From: an uncultured Coriobacteriaceae bacterium
GTDB taxonomy: Bacteria; Actinomycetota; Coriobacteriia; Coriobacteriales; Eggerthellaceae
Assembly (NCBI GenBank): GCA_900550385.1
Contig: URRZ01000005.1
Coordinates: 1 to 43,934, forward strand
DNA length: 43,934 nt
Direction of reading: 5' to 3'
Shown here piece after piece: positions 18,226 to 28,964 of this stretch; the stretch's first letter is position 1; each line of letters starts with the position of its first letter. The translations under genes were made by a program, and so were the position numbers. Under the pieces are notes generated by a model. That model was not told the DNA's origin, did not search any database, and was given only the letters and a program-made list of their open reading frames with translations.

Positions 18226-19017
18226 CTACCACACCACCTTCCCGGCATCGAACACGGGGCCGTCCACGCAGGCGCGCTTCTTTCCGTCGACCGTGTCGAC
18301 CACGCACGACAGGCACGCGCCGATGCCGCATGCCATGCGCTTCTCCATCGACACCTCGCAGCGAACGCCGGCGCCCTCGGCGAGGCCGGCGACGATCTTC
18401 ATGAGCGGCTCGGGGCCGCACACCGCCACGTAGTCATAGGGAGCTCCCTCGGCGGCGGCAGCCTCCAGCGCCTCCTGGACCAGCGACGTGCAGAAGCCTG
18501 AGCGCCCGTAGGTGCCGTCGTCGGTGGCGCAGCGGGGCTCCTCGCCCAGCAGCTCCTCGTAGCGCGCGCGGCACACCAGCGCGCCCTTCGTCTGCGCGCC
18601 CAAGACGACGTCGACCGAGGCCTCGGATGCGGCGATCTTCTCGCAGAGCATGAACAGCGGCGCTGCGCCCACGCCGCCGCCCACCAGCAGGCAGCGTCCC
18701 TGGGCGGGGGGGTTCCACGTCGCGCCCACCGGCCCTATCAGCTCGCATTCCTCGCCCGCCTCAAGCGCGGTCATGTGGTCGGTCCCGAACCCGACGACCT
18801 GGTAGAGCACGTCGATCGTCCCCGCCTGCGCATCCCGCGCGTACACCGAGAACGGGCGCCGCAGGATGTGCGCCTCCATGCGCGGCACCTTCATGTGGAC
18901 GAACTGCCCGGGCTCGATGGAGCCGGCGATCCGCGGCGCCTCGAGCGTCATCAGGTGCAGGCGCGGGCCGACGTTCCCGTTGGAAAGGATCCGCGCCTTC
19001 TCGTTGCAAAGGGGCAT
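18226..19017 (-). CDS. pyrK: Dihydroorotate dehydrogenase electron-transfer subunit, 263 aa
   Basis: This is an FAD and 2Fe-2S protein that passes electrons from PyrD to NAD. An FAD-binding barrel (GQFVHMKVPRMEAHILRRPFSVY) is followed by an NAD-binding fold (LLVGGGVGAAPLF) and a C-terminal cluster motif (CGIGACLSCVVDT, then RACVDGPVF). I place the start at ATG 19017, which has AGGAGG five bases upstream. An earlier ATG at 19035 overlaps the carB stop and is less likely. Confidence 0.95.
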   Translation of the reverse strand: MPLCNEKARILSNGNVGPRLHLMTLEAPRIAGSIEPGQFVHMKVPRMEAHILRRPFSVYARDAQAGTIDVLYQVVGFGTDHMTALEAGEECELIGPVGATWNPPAQGRCLLVGGGVGAAPLFMLCEKIAASEASVDVVLGAQTKGALVCRARYEELLGEEPRCATDDGTYGRSGFCTSLVQEALEAAAAEGAPYDYVAVCGPEPLMKIVAGLAEGAGVRCEVSMEKRMACGIGACLSCVVDTVDGKKRACVDGPVFDAGKVVW

Positions 19018-19031
19018 CTTCGCCTCCTCTC

Positions 19032-22274
<3,243 letters not shown>

Positions 22275-22276
22275 GG

Positions 22277-23647
22277 CTACTCCTCCCCTTCGGCGGCCGC
22301 GGGCTTGGGGGCGGAGCCGAACTTCCAGCCTGCAAGGCGGTCCTGCGCGATGTCGATGTCGAGGTAGTCGTCGCGGCCGTCCATCAGGCGGATGAACGCG
22401 GTGAACAGGTAATGCGCGTCGGTGGGTCCCGGCGACGCCTCGGGATGGTACTGCACGCTGAACGCAGGGATGTCGAGGAACGCGATGCCCTCGGCGGTGC
22501 CGTCGTTGAGGTTCACGTGCGTCAGGCGGATGCGCCCGAAACGCGGGTTGTCCACCACGGGGGCGATGCCGCGCTCCACCCAGAACCGCAGGTCGCCGTC
22601 GGCGGGATGCTCGGCCTCGCCGCCGGAGAGCTCGGGGATCAGCGAACCCAGGCTGGGGAACAGGATGCCGAACCCATGGTTCTGCGCGGTGATCTCAACG
22701 CGTCCGGTGAGCAGGTTCATCACGGGATGGTTGCCGCCCCGGTGCCCGAACTTCAGCTTCTCGATCTGGGCGCCGGCGGCCTTGCCGATCATCTGGTGTC
22801 CCAGGCAGATGCCGAACACGGGCAGCTTGCCCAGAAGCTTCTCCACCTGGGTGTAGGTGCCGCTCACAGCGTCGGGGTCGCCCGGGCCGTTCGAAAGGAA
22901 GACGCCATCGGGCTGCAGCGCAAGCACGTCCTCGGCGGGCGTGTCCCACGGCACCACCGTGAGGTCGCAGCCGCAGCGGACGAGGTTCTGCAGGATCGAG
23001 AGCTTCGCGCCGCAGTCGTAGGCGACCACCTTGTGCTTGGGCGCCGCGGGCGCCGTGACGGCGAACGCCTGCGAAGCGGGCAGCTCGTCGGCGCCGAACG
23101 GGTGAGCGGCGTCGCAGGAGACGGTGGCGGCGAGGTTCTCGCCGACGATCGACTTGCTGGCGCGCACCTTCGAAAGCAGGCTCTCGACGTCGGCGTCGAC
23201 CGTCGAGATGACCGCGCGCTGGGCGCCGGCATCGCGCACGTGGCGCACGAGGGCGCGCGTGTCGACGCCCTCGATCGCGATGATGCCGTTATCCTTGAGG
23301 AACTGCGGCAGCGAGACGTCGCAGCGCCAATTGCTGGGGATCTGGCACATGTCGCGGACCACGAGGCCGCGGCAGGCGGGCTTGGCGCGCTGCACGTCCT
23401 CAAGGTTGACGCCGTAGTTGCCGATCTGCGGATACGTCATCGTGATGATCTGGCCGGCGTACGAGGGATCGGTGATGACCTCCAGGTAGCCTTCCAGGGA
23501 CGTGTTGAAGCAGATCTCGCCGAACGCCTCGCCCTCGGCGGCGCAGGCGGTTCCCGCGAAGGCGGCGCCATCCTCGAGGACGAGCAGCGCGGGGCGCGGC
23601 TCGGGCTTGGACGTGGCCTGCAGGAGCTTTTCGCTTAGCTTACTCAA
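22277..23647 (-). CDS. carA: Carbamoyl-phosphate synthase small subunit, 456 aa
   Basis: This is the glutamine amidotransferase that supplies ammonia to CarB. The N-terminal CPSase small domain (LVLEDGAAFAGTACAAEGEA, GEICFNTSLEGYLEVITDPSY) is followed by a class I glutaminase with FLSNGPGDPD, the nucleophile in FGICLGHQM, and FSVQYHPEASPGP. At 456 aa it is longer than most CarA proteins (about 360-390), with extra sequence between motifs. I prefer a TTG start at 23647, eight bases after GAAGAAGG, overlapping the pyrC stop. GTG at 23656 is the alternative but has no spacing from that site. Confidence 0.95.
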   Translation of the reverse strand: MSKLSEKLLQATSKPEPRPALLVLEDGAAFAGTACAAEGEAFGEICFNTSLEGYLEVITDPSYAGQIITMTYPQIGNYGVNLEDVQRAKPACRGLVVRDMCQIPSNWRCDVSLPQFLKDNGIIAIEGVDTRALVRHVRDAGAQRAVISTVDADVESLLSKVRASKSIVGENLAATVSCDAAHPFGADELPASQAFAVTAPAAPKHKVVAYDCGAKLSILQNLVRCGCDLTVVPWDTPAEDVLALQPDGVFLSNGPGDPDAVSGTYTQVEKLLGKLPVFGICLGHQMIGKAAGAQIEKLKFGHRGGNHPVMNLLTGRVEITAQNHGFGILFPSLGSLIPELSGGEAEHPADGDLRFWVERGIAPVVDNPRFGRIRLTHVNLNDGTAEGIAFLDIPAFSVQYHPEASPGPTDAHYLFTAFIRLMDGRDDYLDIDIAQDRLAGWKFGSAPKPAAAEGEE

Positions 23648-24932
23648 CGATCGCACCTTCTTCCATGGTGGCGTAGCCGCCCACGTACACGTCCGTGGCG
23701 CGCCCCACCAGCTCGGTACCGATGAATGCGGAGTTCTGCGCTTTCGACAGGAAATCGTCGACCGACACCGTCCACTCGGCGCACGGGTCGATCACGGTGA
23801 AGTCGGCGACGCTGCCCGGCTCGAAGGACACGCGCTCGGCGCGAATGATCTTGCGCGGATTGACCGCCATGAGCTCGACCAGTCGGTTCCAGTCGATGAT
23901 GCCGGTCTTCACCAGCTTGGTGATGATGAGCCCAAGCGAGGTCTCGATGCCCGTCATGCCGAAGGGGGCGCGCTCGAACTCGCGATCCTTCTCGAACTTG
24001 CAATGCGGCGCATGGTCGGTGACGATCGCGTCGACCGTGCCGTCCGCAACGCCCTGGATGAGAGCGCTGCAATCGTCGCGGGTGCGCAGCGGCGGGTTCA
24101 CCTTGAAGCTCGTGTTGTAGTCCTGGGAGATGTCATCCTCCGAAAGGAACAGGTGGTGCGGCGTCACCTCGCAGGTGACCGGAAGCCCCTCGGCCTTCGC
24201 GGCGCGCACCATGTCGAGCCCGCGCGCGGTGCTGAGGTGCTGGATATGGAGCGGGCAGCCCGTGAGGCGGCACACGGCGATGTCGCGGCCGATCTGGATC
24301 TCCTCGCCCTCCGCAGGCCAGCCCAGAAGCCCCAGGCGCGTGGAGGCGGCTCCCTCGTTCACCTGGCCGGCGCCGACGAGGCCCTCGTCCTGGCAGTGGC
24401 TCATGACCACGCGGTCGAACTGCTTGGCGTAGTCCATCACGCGGCGCATCATGCCGCTGTCCTGCACGCCGCGCCCGTCGTCGGTGAACGCGCAGGCGCC
24501 GTGGGCCACCATGTCGCCCATCTCGGAGAGCGTCTCGCCCTTGAGCCCCTGGGTGCAGGCGCCCACCACTTCGACGCGGCACTTCCCCACCTCGGCGGCG
24601 CGCGACTTCACGTACTCGACGATCTGGCCGTTGTCGATGGTGGGCGTCGTGTTGGGCATGCAGGCCACGGCGGTGAACCCGCCGTGCGCGGCGGCGCGGG
24701 TGCCGGAGGCGATGTCCTCCTTCTGCTCCTGGCCGGGGTCGCGCAGATGCACGTGGATGTCCACCAGGCCGGGCACGAGGATCCTGCCCGTCAGGTCGCG
24801 CACGACGCCCTTGGGCATCTCCAGATCGTGGCCGACCTCGACCACGCGGCCGTCGCGGATGAGGACGTCGCACACCTCGTCGAGATCGATCTGCGGGTCG
24901 ATGACGCGGGCGTTTCTAAGCATCAGTGCCAT
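23640..24932 (-). CDS. pyrC: Dihydroorotase, 430 aa
   Basis: This zinc amidohydrolase closes carbamoyl aspartate to dihydroorotate. It shows the metal-binding DIHVHLRDPGQEQKEDI, CMPNTTPTIDN, HCQDEGLV, CEVTPHHLFL and the catalytic aspartate in VTDHAPH. It is the class I type (about 430 aa). ATG 24932 has AGGAGG eight bases upstream and overlaps the end of pyrB by 17 nt. Confidence 0.97.
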   Translation of the reverse strand: MALMLRNARVIDPQIDLDEVCDVLIRDGRVVEVGHDLEMPKGVVRDLTGRILVPGLVDIHVHLRDPGQEQKEDIASGTRAAAHGGFTAVACMPNTTPTIDNGQIVEYVKSRAAEVGKCRVEVVGACTQGLKGETLSEMGDMVAHGACAFTDDGRGVQDSGMMRRVMDYAKQFDRVVMSHCQDEGLVGAGQVNEGAASTRLGLLGWPAEGEEIQIGRDIAVCRLTGCPLHIQHLSTARGLDMVRAAKAEGLPVTCEVTPHHLFLSEDDISQDYNTSFKVNPPLRTRDDCSALIQGVADGTVDAIVTDHAPHCKFEKDREFERAPFGMTGIETSLGLIITKLVKTGIIDWNRLVELMAVNPRKIIRAERVSFEPGSVADFTVIDPCAEWTVSVDDFLSKAQNSAFIGTELVGRATDVYVGGYATMEEGAIVE

Positions 24933-25860
24933 GATCGGTGCCTCCTAACAGCAGGTACAGGGCCGCCATGCGCACCAGCACGCCGGCATACACTTGGTCG
25001 AGGATCTCGGAGCGCTCCAGATGGTCCGCCATGTAGTCGTCCAGCTCGACGCCTCGGTTCAAAGGACCGGGATGGCAGACGATGGCCTCGGGCTTCATGA
25101 GCTTCTCGCGCTCGCGCGTGAGGCCGAACAGCATGTTGTACTCGCGCAGGCTGGGGAAAGGAGCCCCTTCCAAACGCTCGCGCTGGATGCGCAGCATGTA
25201 GACGACGTCGAGATGCGGCAAGGCGGCGTCCAGGTCGCTCGTCACATGGTCGGCGCCCAGAAGCGCGGGCATCGCCGGCATCAGCGTGGACGGGCCGATG
25301 ACGGTCACCTCGGCGCCCATGGTCTTGAGGCCGGGGATGAGCGAGCCGCACACGCGCGAGTGACCGATGTCCCCCACGATGCCCACGTGGAGCCCGTCGA
25401 CGGAGCCGAATCGCTTGCGGATGGTGTAGAGGTCCAGAAGCGCCTGCGTGGGATGCTGGTGCTTGCCGTCGCCGGCGTCGATGACGGGCACGCCGGAGGC
25501 CTGCGCCACCTGGTAGGGAACGCCGGCATGCTTGTCGCGCACCACGATCAGGTCGATCTTGTAGGAGCACAGCGTCCGCACGGTGTCCAGCAGGCTCTCG
25601 CCCTTAACGGTGGAGGTGGACGACCCGCCGAAGTTCAGCGTGTCGCAGGACAGGCGCTTCTCGGCGATCTCGAACGAGCTGCGCGTGCGCGTGGAGGGCT
25701 CGTTGAACATGTTCACGACGGTGTAGCCCTTGAGCGTGGGCACCTTCTTGATGCGGCGCTCGTTCACCTCGCGGAAGCGCTCGGCCACATCGAGCAGGAG
25801 CGTGATGTCCTCGCGCGAGTATTCGGAAAGGTCGATGAGATGGCGATGATCGAAGGCCAT
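24916..25860 (-). CDS. pyrB: Aspartate carbamoyltransferase catalytic subunit, 314 aa
   Basis: This joins carbamoyl phosphate to aspartate. The carbamoyl-phosphate site is NEPSTRTRSSFE. The HPTQALLDLYTI motif and the C-terminal CHPGPLNRGVE aspartate-binding region are present. No pyrI regulatory gene lies in the operon, as is usual when PyrR is present. ATG 25860 follows AGGGGGG by seven bases, right after the pyrR stop; a GTG six bases earlier overlaps that stop and is less likely. Confidence 0.97.
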   Translation of the reverse strand: MAFDHRHLIDLSEYSREDITLLLDVAERFREVNERRIKKVPTLKGYTVVNMFNEPSTRTRSSFEIAEKRLSCDTLNFGGSSTSTVKGESLLDTVRTLCSYKIDLIVVRDKHAGVPYQVAQASGVPVIDAGDGKHQHPTQALLDLYTIRKRFGSVDGLHVGIVGDIGHSRVCGSLIPGLKTMGAEVTVIGPSTLMPAMPALLGADHVTSDLDAALPHLDVVYMLRIQRERLEGAPFPSLREYNMLFGLTREREKLMKPEAIVCHPGPLNRGVELDDYMADHLERSEILDQVYAGVLVRMAALYLLLGGTDHGTDA

Positions 25861-25862
25861 GG

Positions 25863-26459
25863 TCACTCCCCCCTGTTGCTGCCGATGGGCGCCGCGTGGG
25901 CGCGATCGCCCGGCGCCAACGAGAGGATCTCGACGGCCGAGATGCCGTCGACCTCGTCCAGGAACAGCCGGACGTTCTCCTCCAGCGAGGACGGCACGTT
26001 CTTGCCCACGAAGTCGGCGCGGATGGGAAGCTGCCTGTGCCCGCGGTCGACCAAGACCGCAAGCTGCACGCAGGCCGGGCGCCCGATGTCCATCAGCGCG
26101 TCGAGCGCGGCGCGGATGGTGCGCCCGGTGAACAGCACGTCGTCCACCAGCACCACGGTCTTGCCGTCGATGTCGAAGGGGATCTGGGTGGAATGGACCT
26201 CGGGGCTGAAATACGTTGCGAAATCATCGCGGTACAGGCTGATGTCGAGCCTTCCCAAGGGGACGTCCACCCCCTCGATCGCCTCGATGCGCTGGGCGAG
26301 CCGCTTCGCCAGGAGGTCGCCGCGCGTGACGATGCCCACCAGCGCGAGGTTTCCCGCGCCCTTGTTGGCCTCGAGGATCTGATGGGCGATGCGCGTGAGG
26401 GATCGGTCGATCTCCTGCGCGTCCATGCAGATCGATTTGACGTTTCCGCCGTCGTTCAT
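25863..26459 (-). CDS. pyrR: PyrR attenuation regulator, 198 aa
   Basis: This is a phosphoribosyltransferase-fold RNA-binding protein that senses UMP/UTP and binds the pyr leader so that its terminator forms. Many family members also have weak uracil phosphoribosyltransferase activity. The PRPP loop is VVLVDDVLFTGRTIRAALDAL. Near the N-terminus are LTRIAHQILEAN and VGIVTRGDLLAKRLA. The start at ATG 26459 has AAAGGGG upstream; longer frames would run through the leader terminator. It is the first gene of the operon it controls. Confidence 0.96.
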   Translation of the reverse strand: MNDGGNVKSICMDAQEIDRSLTRIAHQILEANKGAGNLALVGIVTRGDLLAKRLAQRIEAIEGVDVPLGRLDISLYRDDFATYFSPEVHSTQIPFDIDGKTVVLVDDVLFTGRTIRAALDALMDIGRPACVQLAVLVDRGHRQLPIRADFVGKNVPSSLEENVRLFLDEVDGISAVEILSLAPGDRAHAAPIGSNRGE

Positions 26460-26527
26460 GCACACCCCTTTCGTCGAACGGGTGCAGATGGCTTCCGGCC
26501 CGGAAAGGATGCGCCGCATCCGCGCAG

Positions 26528-26556
26528 AAAAAAAGCCTCTGCGACGGACAAAGGCT
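26528..26556 (-). terminator. Leader terminator (attenuator) of the pyr operon
   Basis: On the minus strand AGCCTTT pairs with AGAGGCT (7 bp, one G-T), with a 9-base loop, followed directly by six or seven T. It lies about 70 bp before pyrR and about 45 bp after the PyrR-binding hairpin, the arrangement of PyrR-controlled attenuators. Confidence 0.88.
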
Positions 26557-26602
26557 ACAGCTCGCTCGCACCCTTTTCCCCGTGGATGCTCGGAAGTATC
26601 CG

Positions 26603-26634
26603 CCTTGTCGGTCTCTCTGTACCGCATTTAAAGG
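26603..26634 (-). promoter_or_regulatory. PyrR-binding anti-antiterminator hairpin
   Basis: The minus strand shows a lower stem CCTT/AAGG, an internal loop, then an upper stem CGGT/ACCG that carries the loop ACAGAGAG. This contains the PyrR loop consensus CNGNGAG. Nucleotide-bound PyrR stabilising this hairpin would favour the downstream terminator. The structure is seen in sequence; the mechanism follows the known family. Confidence 0.8.
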
Positions 26635-26643
26635 ACTGAACCG

Positions 26644-26672
26644 AGTATACGCGCTCGCCCCGCCCCTGATAA
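26644..26672 (-). promoter_or_regulatory. pyr operon promoter
   Basis: The -35 box is TTATCA (26667-26672), spacer 17 bp, and the -10 box is TATACT (26644-26649). Transcription would begin near 26637, just before the PyrR-binding hairpin. Confidence 0.7.
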
Positions 26673-26880
26673 CCCCCCAATCGGTTTGCGGGGCGGCTTT
26701 GCGCGGCCGAAGAGAGGCTGACTGCCCGCCCGCACCCGCCGAGCCCCGATGCTAATTCGCGCGCGTCGGTCGAGCCCCCTGCGAAGCTCGCGTGCCATCC
26801 GATCGCCCGCCGCGAACTTCGCGCCCGTCATCCGGGCCCCGCCCGCGAAGCGCTATACTTCACAGGACGGAAAGGGGGTG
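26673..26880. other. Intergenic region between divergent pyr operon and selD
   Basis: This is GC-rich sequence with no convincing gene. The only element I can support is a TATACT -10 box at 26854-26859, about 20 bp upstream of the selD start, without a good -35. The selD leader would then be about 15 nt. Confidence 0.5.
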
Positions 26881-27975
26881 ATGGGGTTGGCGGAAAGCAA
26901 GCCCGACCAGATCAGGCTGACGACGCTCACGACCAAGGGCGGTTGAGCCGCGAAGTGGGGTCCGGGAGACCTCGAAGCGGTGCTTGGCACCATAACCGAA
27001 TCGCGCTTCGCAGGCGCACCCGGCGCCGAACGGCTCCTGCTCGGCTTCGAGACCAGCGACGACGCCGCCGTCTGGCTTCTGCCCGACGGGACTGCCGCCG
27101 TGCTCACCGCCGACTTCTTCACGCCCGTGGTGGACGATCCCTACGAGTTCGGGCGCATCGCCGCCGCCAACGCGCTCTCCGACGTCTACGCGATGGGCGC
27201 GACGCCGCACGTCGCCCTCAACCTGCTCGCGCTCGACAGCTCGCTGGGGCTGGGCGTGGCCGAGCGGATCCTACGCGGAGGCGCGGATGCCGCCGCCGAG
27301 GCGGGTGCGGTCGTCGCCGGCGGCCACACCATCGACGACAAGGAGCCGAAGTACGGGCTTTCCGTCTTCGGCACGGTCGACCCCGCCAAGGTCATCCGCA
27401 ACGCCGGCGCCTTGCCGGGAGACGAGCTCTACCTGACCAAGCCGCTTGGCACCGGGATCACCAGCGCCGCGCTCAAGGTCGGCGAGATCGACGAGGACGG
27501 GGCGCGGGACGCCATCCGATCGATGATGGAGCTGAACAAGACTGCCGGCGAGGCGATGCTGGCGGCCGGGGCGCACGCCTGCACGGACGTGACGGGGTTC
27601 GGCCTCGCCGGGCACCTGCACGAGATGCTCGCGGCGAGCGGGGCGTCCGCCATCCTCGATTTCGCGGACATTCCCCTGTTCGACCGCGTATGGGAGCTAT
27701 CATGCGCCTACTGCCGCCCCGCGCGGTGCTTCTCGATCATGGACGAGGCCGACTCCTACGTGCGGAAGGGATCGCTCGACGAGGAGGAATTCGACAACCG
27801 CATGGGCGTCATCTGCGACCCGCAGACTTCCGGCGGCCTGCTGATCGCGATAGCCAAGGAGGACGCGAAGCGGCTCGAAAGCGAGTTCGAGCGCCGCGCG
27901 GGCAGGCTCCCTTGGCGCATCGGATGCGTGGCCGAAGGAGAGGCGGGCGCGATCCGCTTCGGCGATTCGCTCTAG
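26881..27975 (+). CDS. selD: Selenophosphate synthase SelD, itself a selenoprotein (Sec22), 364 aa
   Basis: This makes selenophosphate from selenide and ATP, the selenium donor for Sec-tRNA. Read from ATG 26881 (GGAAAGG five bases upstream) the frame gives MGLAESKPDQIRLTTLTTKG, then a glycine, then TGA at 26944-26946, then AAKWGPGDLEAVL. The TGA falls exactly where SelD has its catalytic Cys or Sec (GG-C/U-xxK), so it encodes Sec at residue 22 with Lys at 25. Downstream are the usual SDDAA-like TSDDAAVW, TADFFTPVVDDPYEFGRIAAANALSDVYAMG, GGHTIDDKEPKYG and PQTSGGLL motifs. A gene caller that stops at TGA would lose the first 33 residues and start at 26980. Its 3' end overlaps the tail of the convergent DUF3343 gene. 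Confidence 0.93.
26947..26980 (+). promoter_or_regulatory. Bacterial SECIS-like hairpin after the selD UGA
   Basis: Directly after the UGA, CCGC (26948-26951) pairs with GCGG (26977-26980). Within it GGGGTC pairs with GACCTC (one G-T) around the loop CGGGA, about 16 nt after the UGA. Position and shape fit a SelB-binding SECIS. Confidence 0.65.
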
Positions 27976-28235
27976 ACGCGGCGGTACGACCTCGACGCTA
28001 AGGCTGCTCCGTCCGCCTCTTCGCAGTACAGCGCGAAGAGGCCGGGTTGGATCCGCGCGGCTTCGATCGCCGCACGCGCCCAGCCGTCGTCCTCCGCTGC
28101 AAAGCGAAGCGCCATGCCGCAATCGGCCGTGATGCCGCGCGGGGTCGGGATGAGCGCATGAGGGGTCGCGGACAGAGCGTCATCGGCCGCCATGGCGGCG
28201 TGCGTCGATTCGAAGGCGACGATGTACGTTCCCAT
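27972..28235 (-). CDS. DUF3343 protein, putative Se/S carrier-like, 87 aa
   Basis: This is a small single-domain protein: MGTYIVAFESTHAAMAADDA, then HALIPTPRGITADCGMALRF, which carries the conserved LIPTPR...CG core of DUF3343, with one cysteine in TADCG. The family is often found beside selenium and sulfur-transfer genes and is described as a putative Se/S carrier; that role is not proven. It is downstream of yedF on the same strand with a 26-bp gap. Its stop codon overlaps the selD stop through a shared CTAG. ATG 28235 gives the family length. Confidence 0.82.
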   Translation of the reverse strand: MGTYIVAFESTHAAMAADDALSATPHALIPTPRGITADCGMALRFAAEDDGWARAAIEAARIQPGLFALYCEEADGAALASRSYRRV

Positions 28236-28261
28236 GGAGACCCTTCCTCGAGCGGCGCACC

Positions 28262-28894
28262 CTACAGGGTGATGACCTTGGCGGCTTCCTGCATGCGCGA
28301 GAGGATGTCGTACATGTTGGACACCTCGCCGACCTTCAGATCGTCGGCTATGCCGTAGAAGTTCAGGCAGGTGCCGCACACCAGCACCTCGGTTCCCCGC
28401 TTCTCAAGCGCGCGCACGTGCTCGACCGCCTGCTCCTCGCACTCGGCGCCGGCGATGAGCTTCACGCCGGAGTTCATGAAGAGCAGCGAAGCGGGGGCGT
28501 CGTCCGCTTCGGACAGGGTGTACAGGGCCATCTTCATGAGGTTGCGCCCAAGCTGCGGGTCACCGTCGCCCACGCATTCATGGTTGACGAACACGACGTA
28601 GCCGCACCCCGCAGGCCCGCAGGATGCGCCCGCCGAAGCCCCAAGGGCTTCCAGCGGAGCGGTTGCCGCACCCGCATCGGCCGCGCCACCGAACGAGACC
28701 AACCAGCCGCCTTCGATGGCGTCAACGGACACCCCCATCCCCTTCTTCGCGCCCAAGCGCGTGAGGTTCTTGACGGCGGTCTCGTTATCCACCTGCACCG
28801 CAAGCTCAGAGCAGCCCGCATCGAGCTCCTTCTTCGCCAGCATCAAGGGCTTGGGGCACTGCAGCCCGAACGCGTCGATTATCTTGGCTTCCAT
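28262..28894 (-). CDS. yedF: YedF-like selenium metabolism protein (TusA + DsrE-like), 210 aa
   Basis: Two domains are present. Residues 1-75 form a TusA/SirA fold with the sulfur- or selenium-carrying cysteine in LQCPKPLMLAKKEL (Cys13). Residues about 100-205 form a DsrE-like domain ending GTEVLVCGTCLNFYGI and LKVGEVSNMYDI. A Cys/Gly-rich linker (ASCGPAGCGYVV) sits between. This matches the fused YedF family found in Sec-using bacteria, where a role in selenium delivery is suspected by association. It lies between the desulfurase-like gene and DUF3343. GAAAGGGAAAGG precedes the ATG. Confidence 0.88.
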   Translation of the reverse strand: MEAKIIDAFGLQCPKPLMLAKKELDAGCSELAVQVDNETAVKNLTRLGAKKGMGVSVDAIEGGWLVSFGGAADAGAATAPLEALGASAGASCGPAGCGYVVFVNHECVGDGDPQLGRNLMKMALYTLSEADDAPASLLFMNSGVKLIAGAECEEQAVEHVRALEKRGTEVLVCGTCLNFYGIADDLKVGEVSNMYDILSRMQEAAKVITL

Positions 28895-28964
28895 ATCGTC
28901 GAATCCTTTCCCTTTCGCATCGTCGCAGCGTCACCGGCAGCGAGGCAATCCACCCGGCGTCGAC

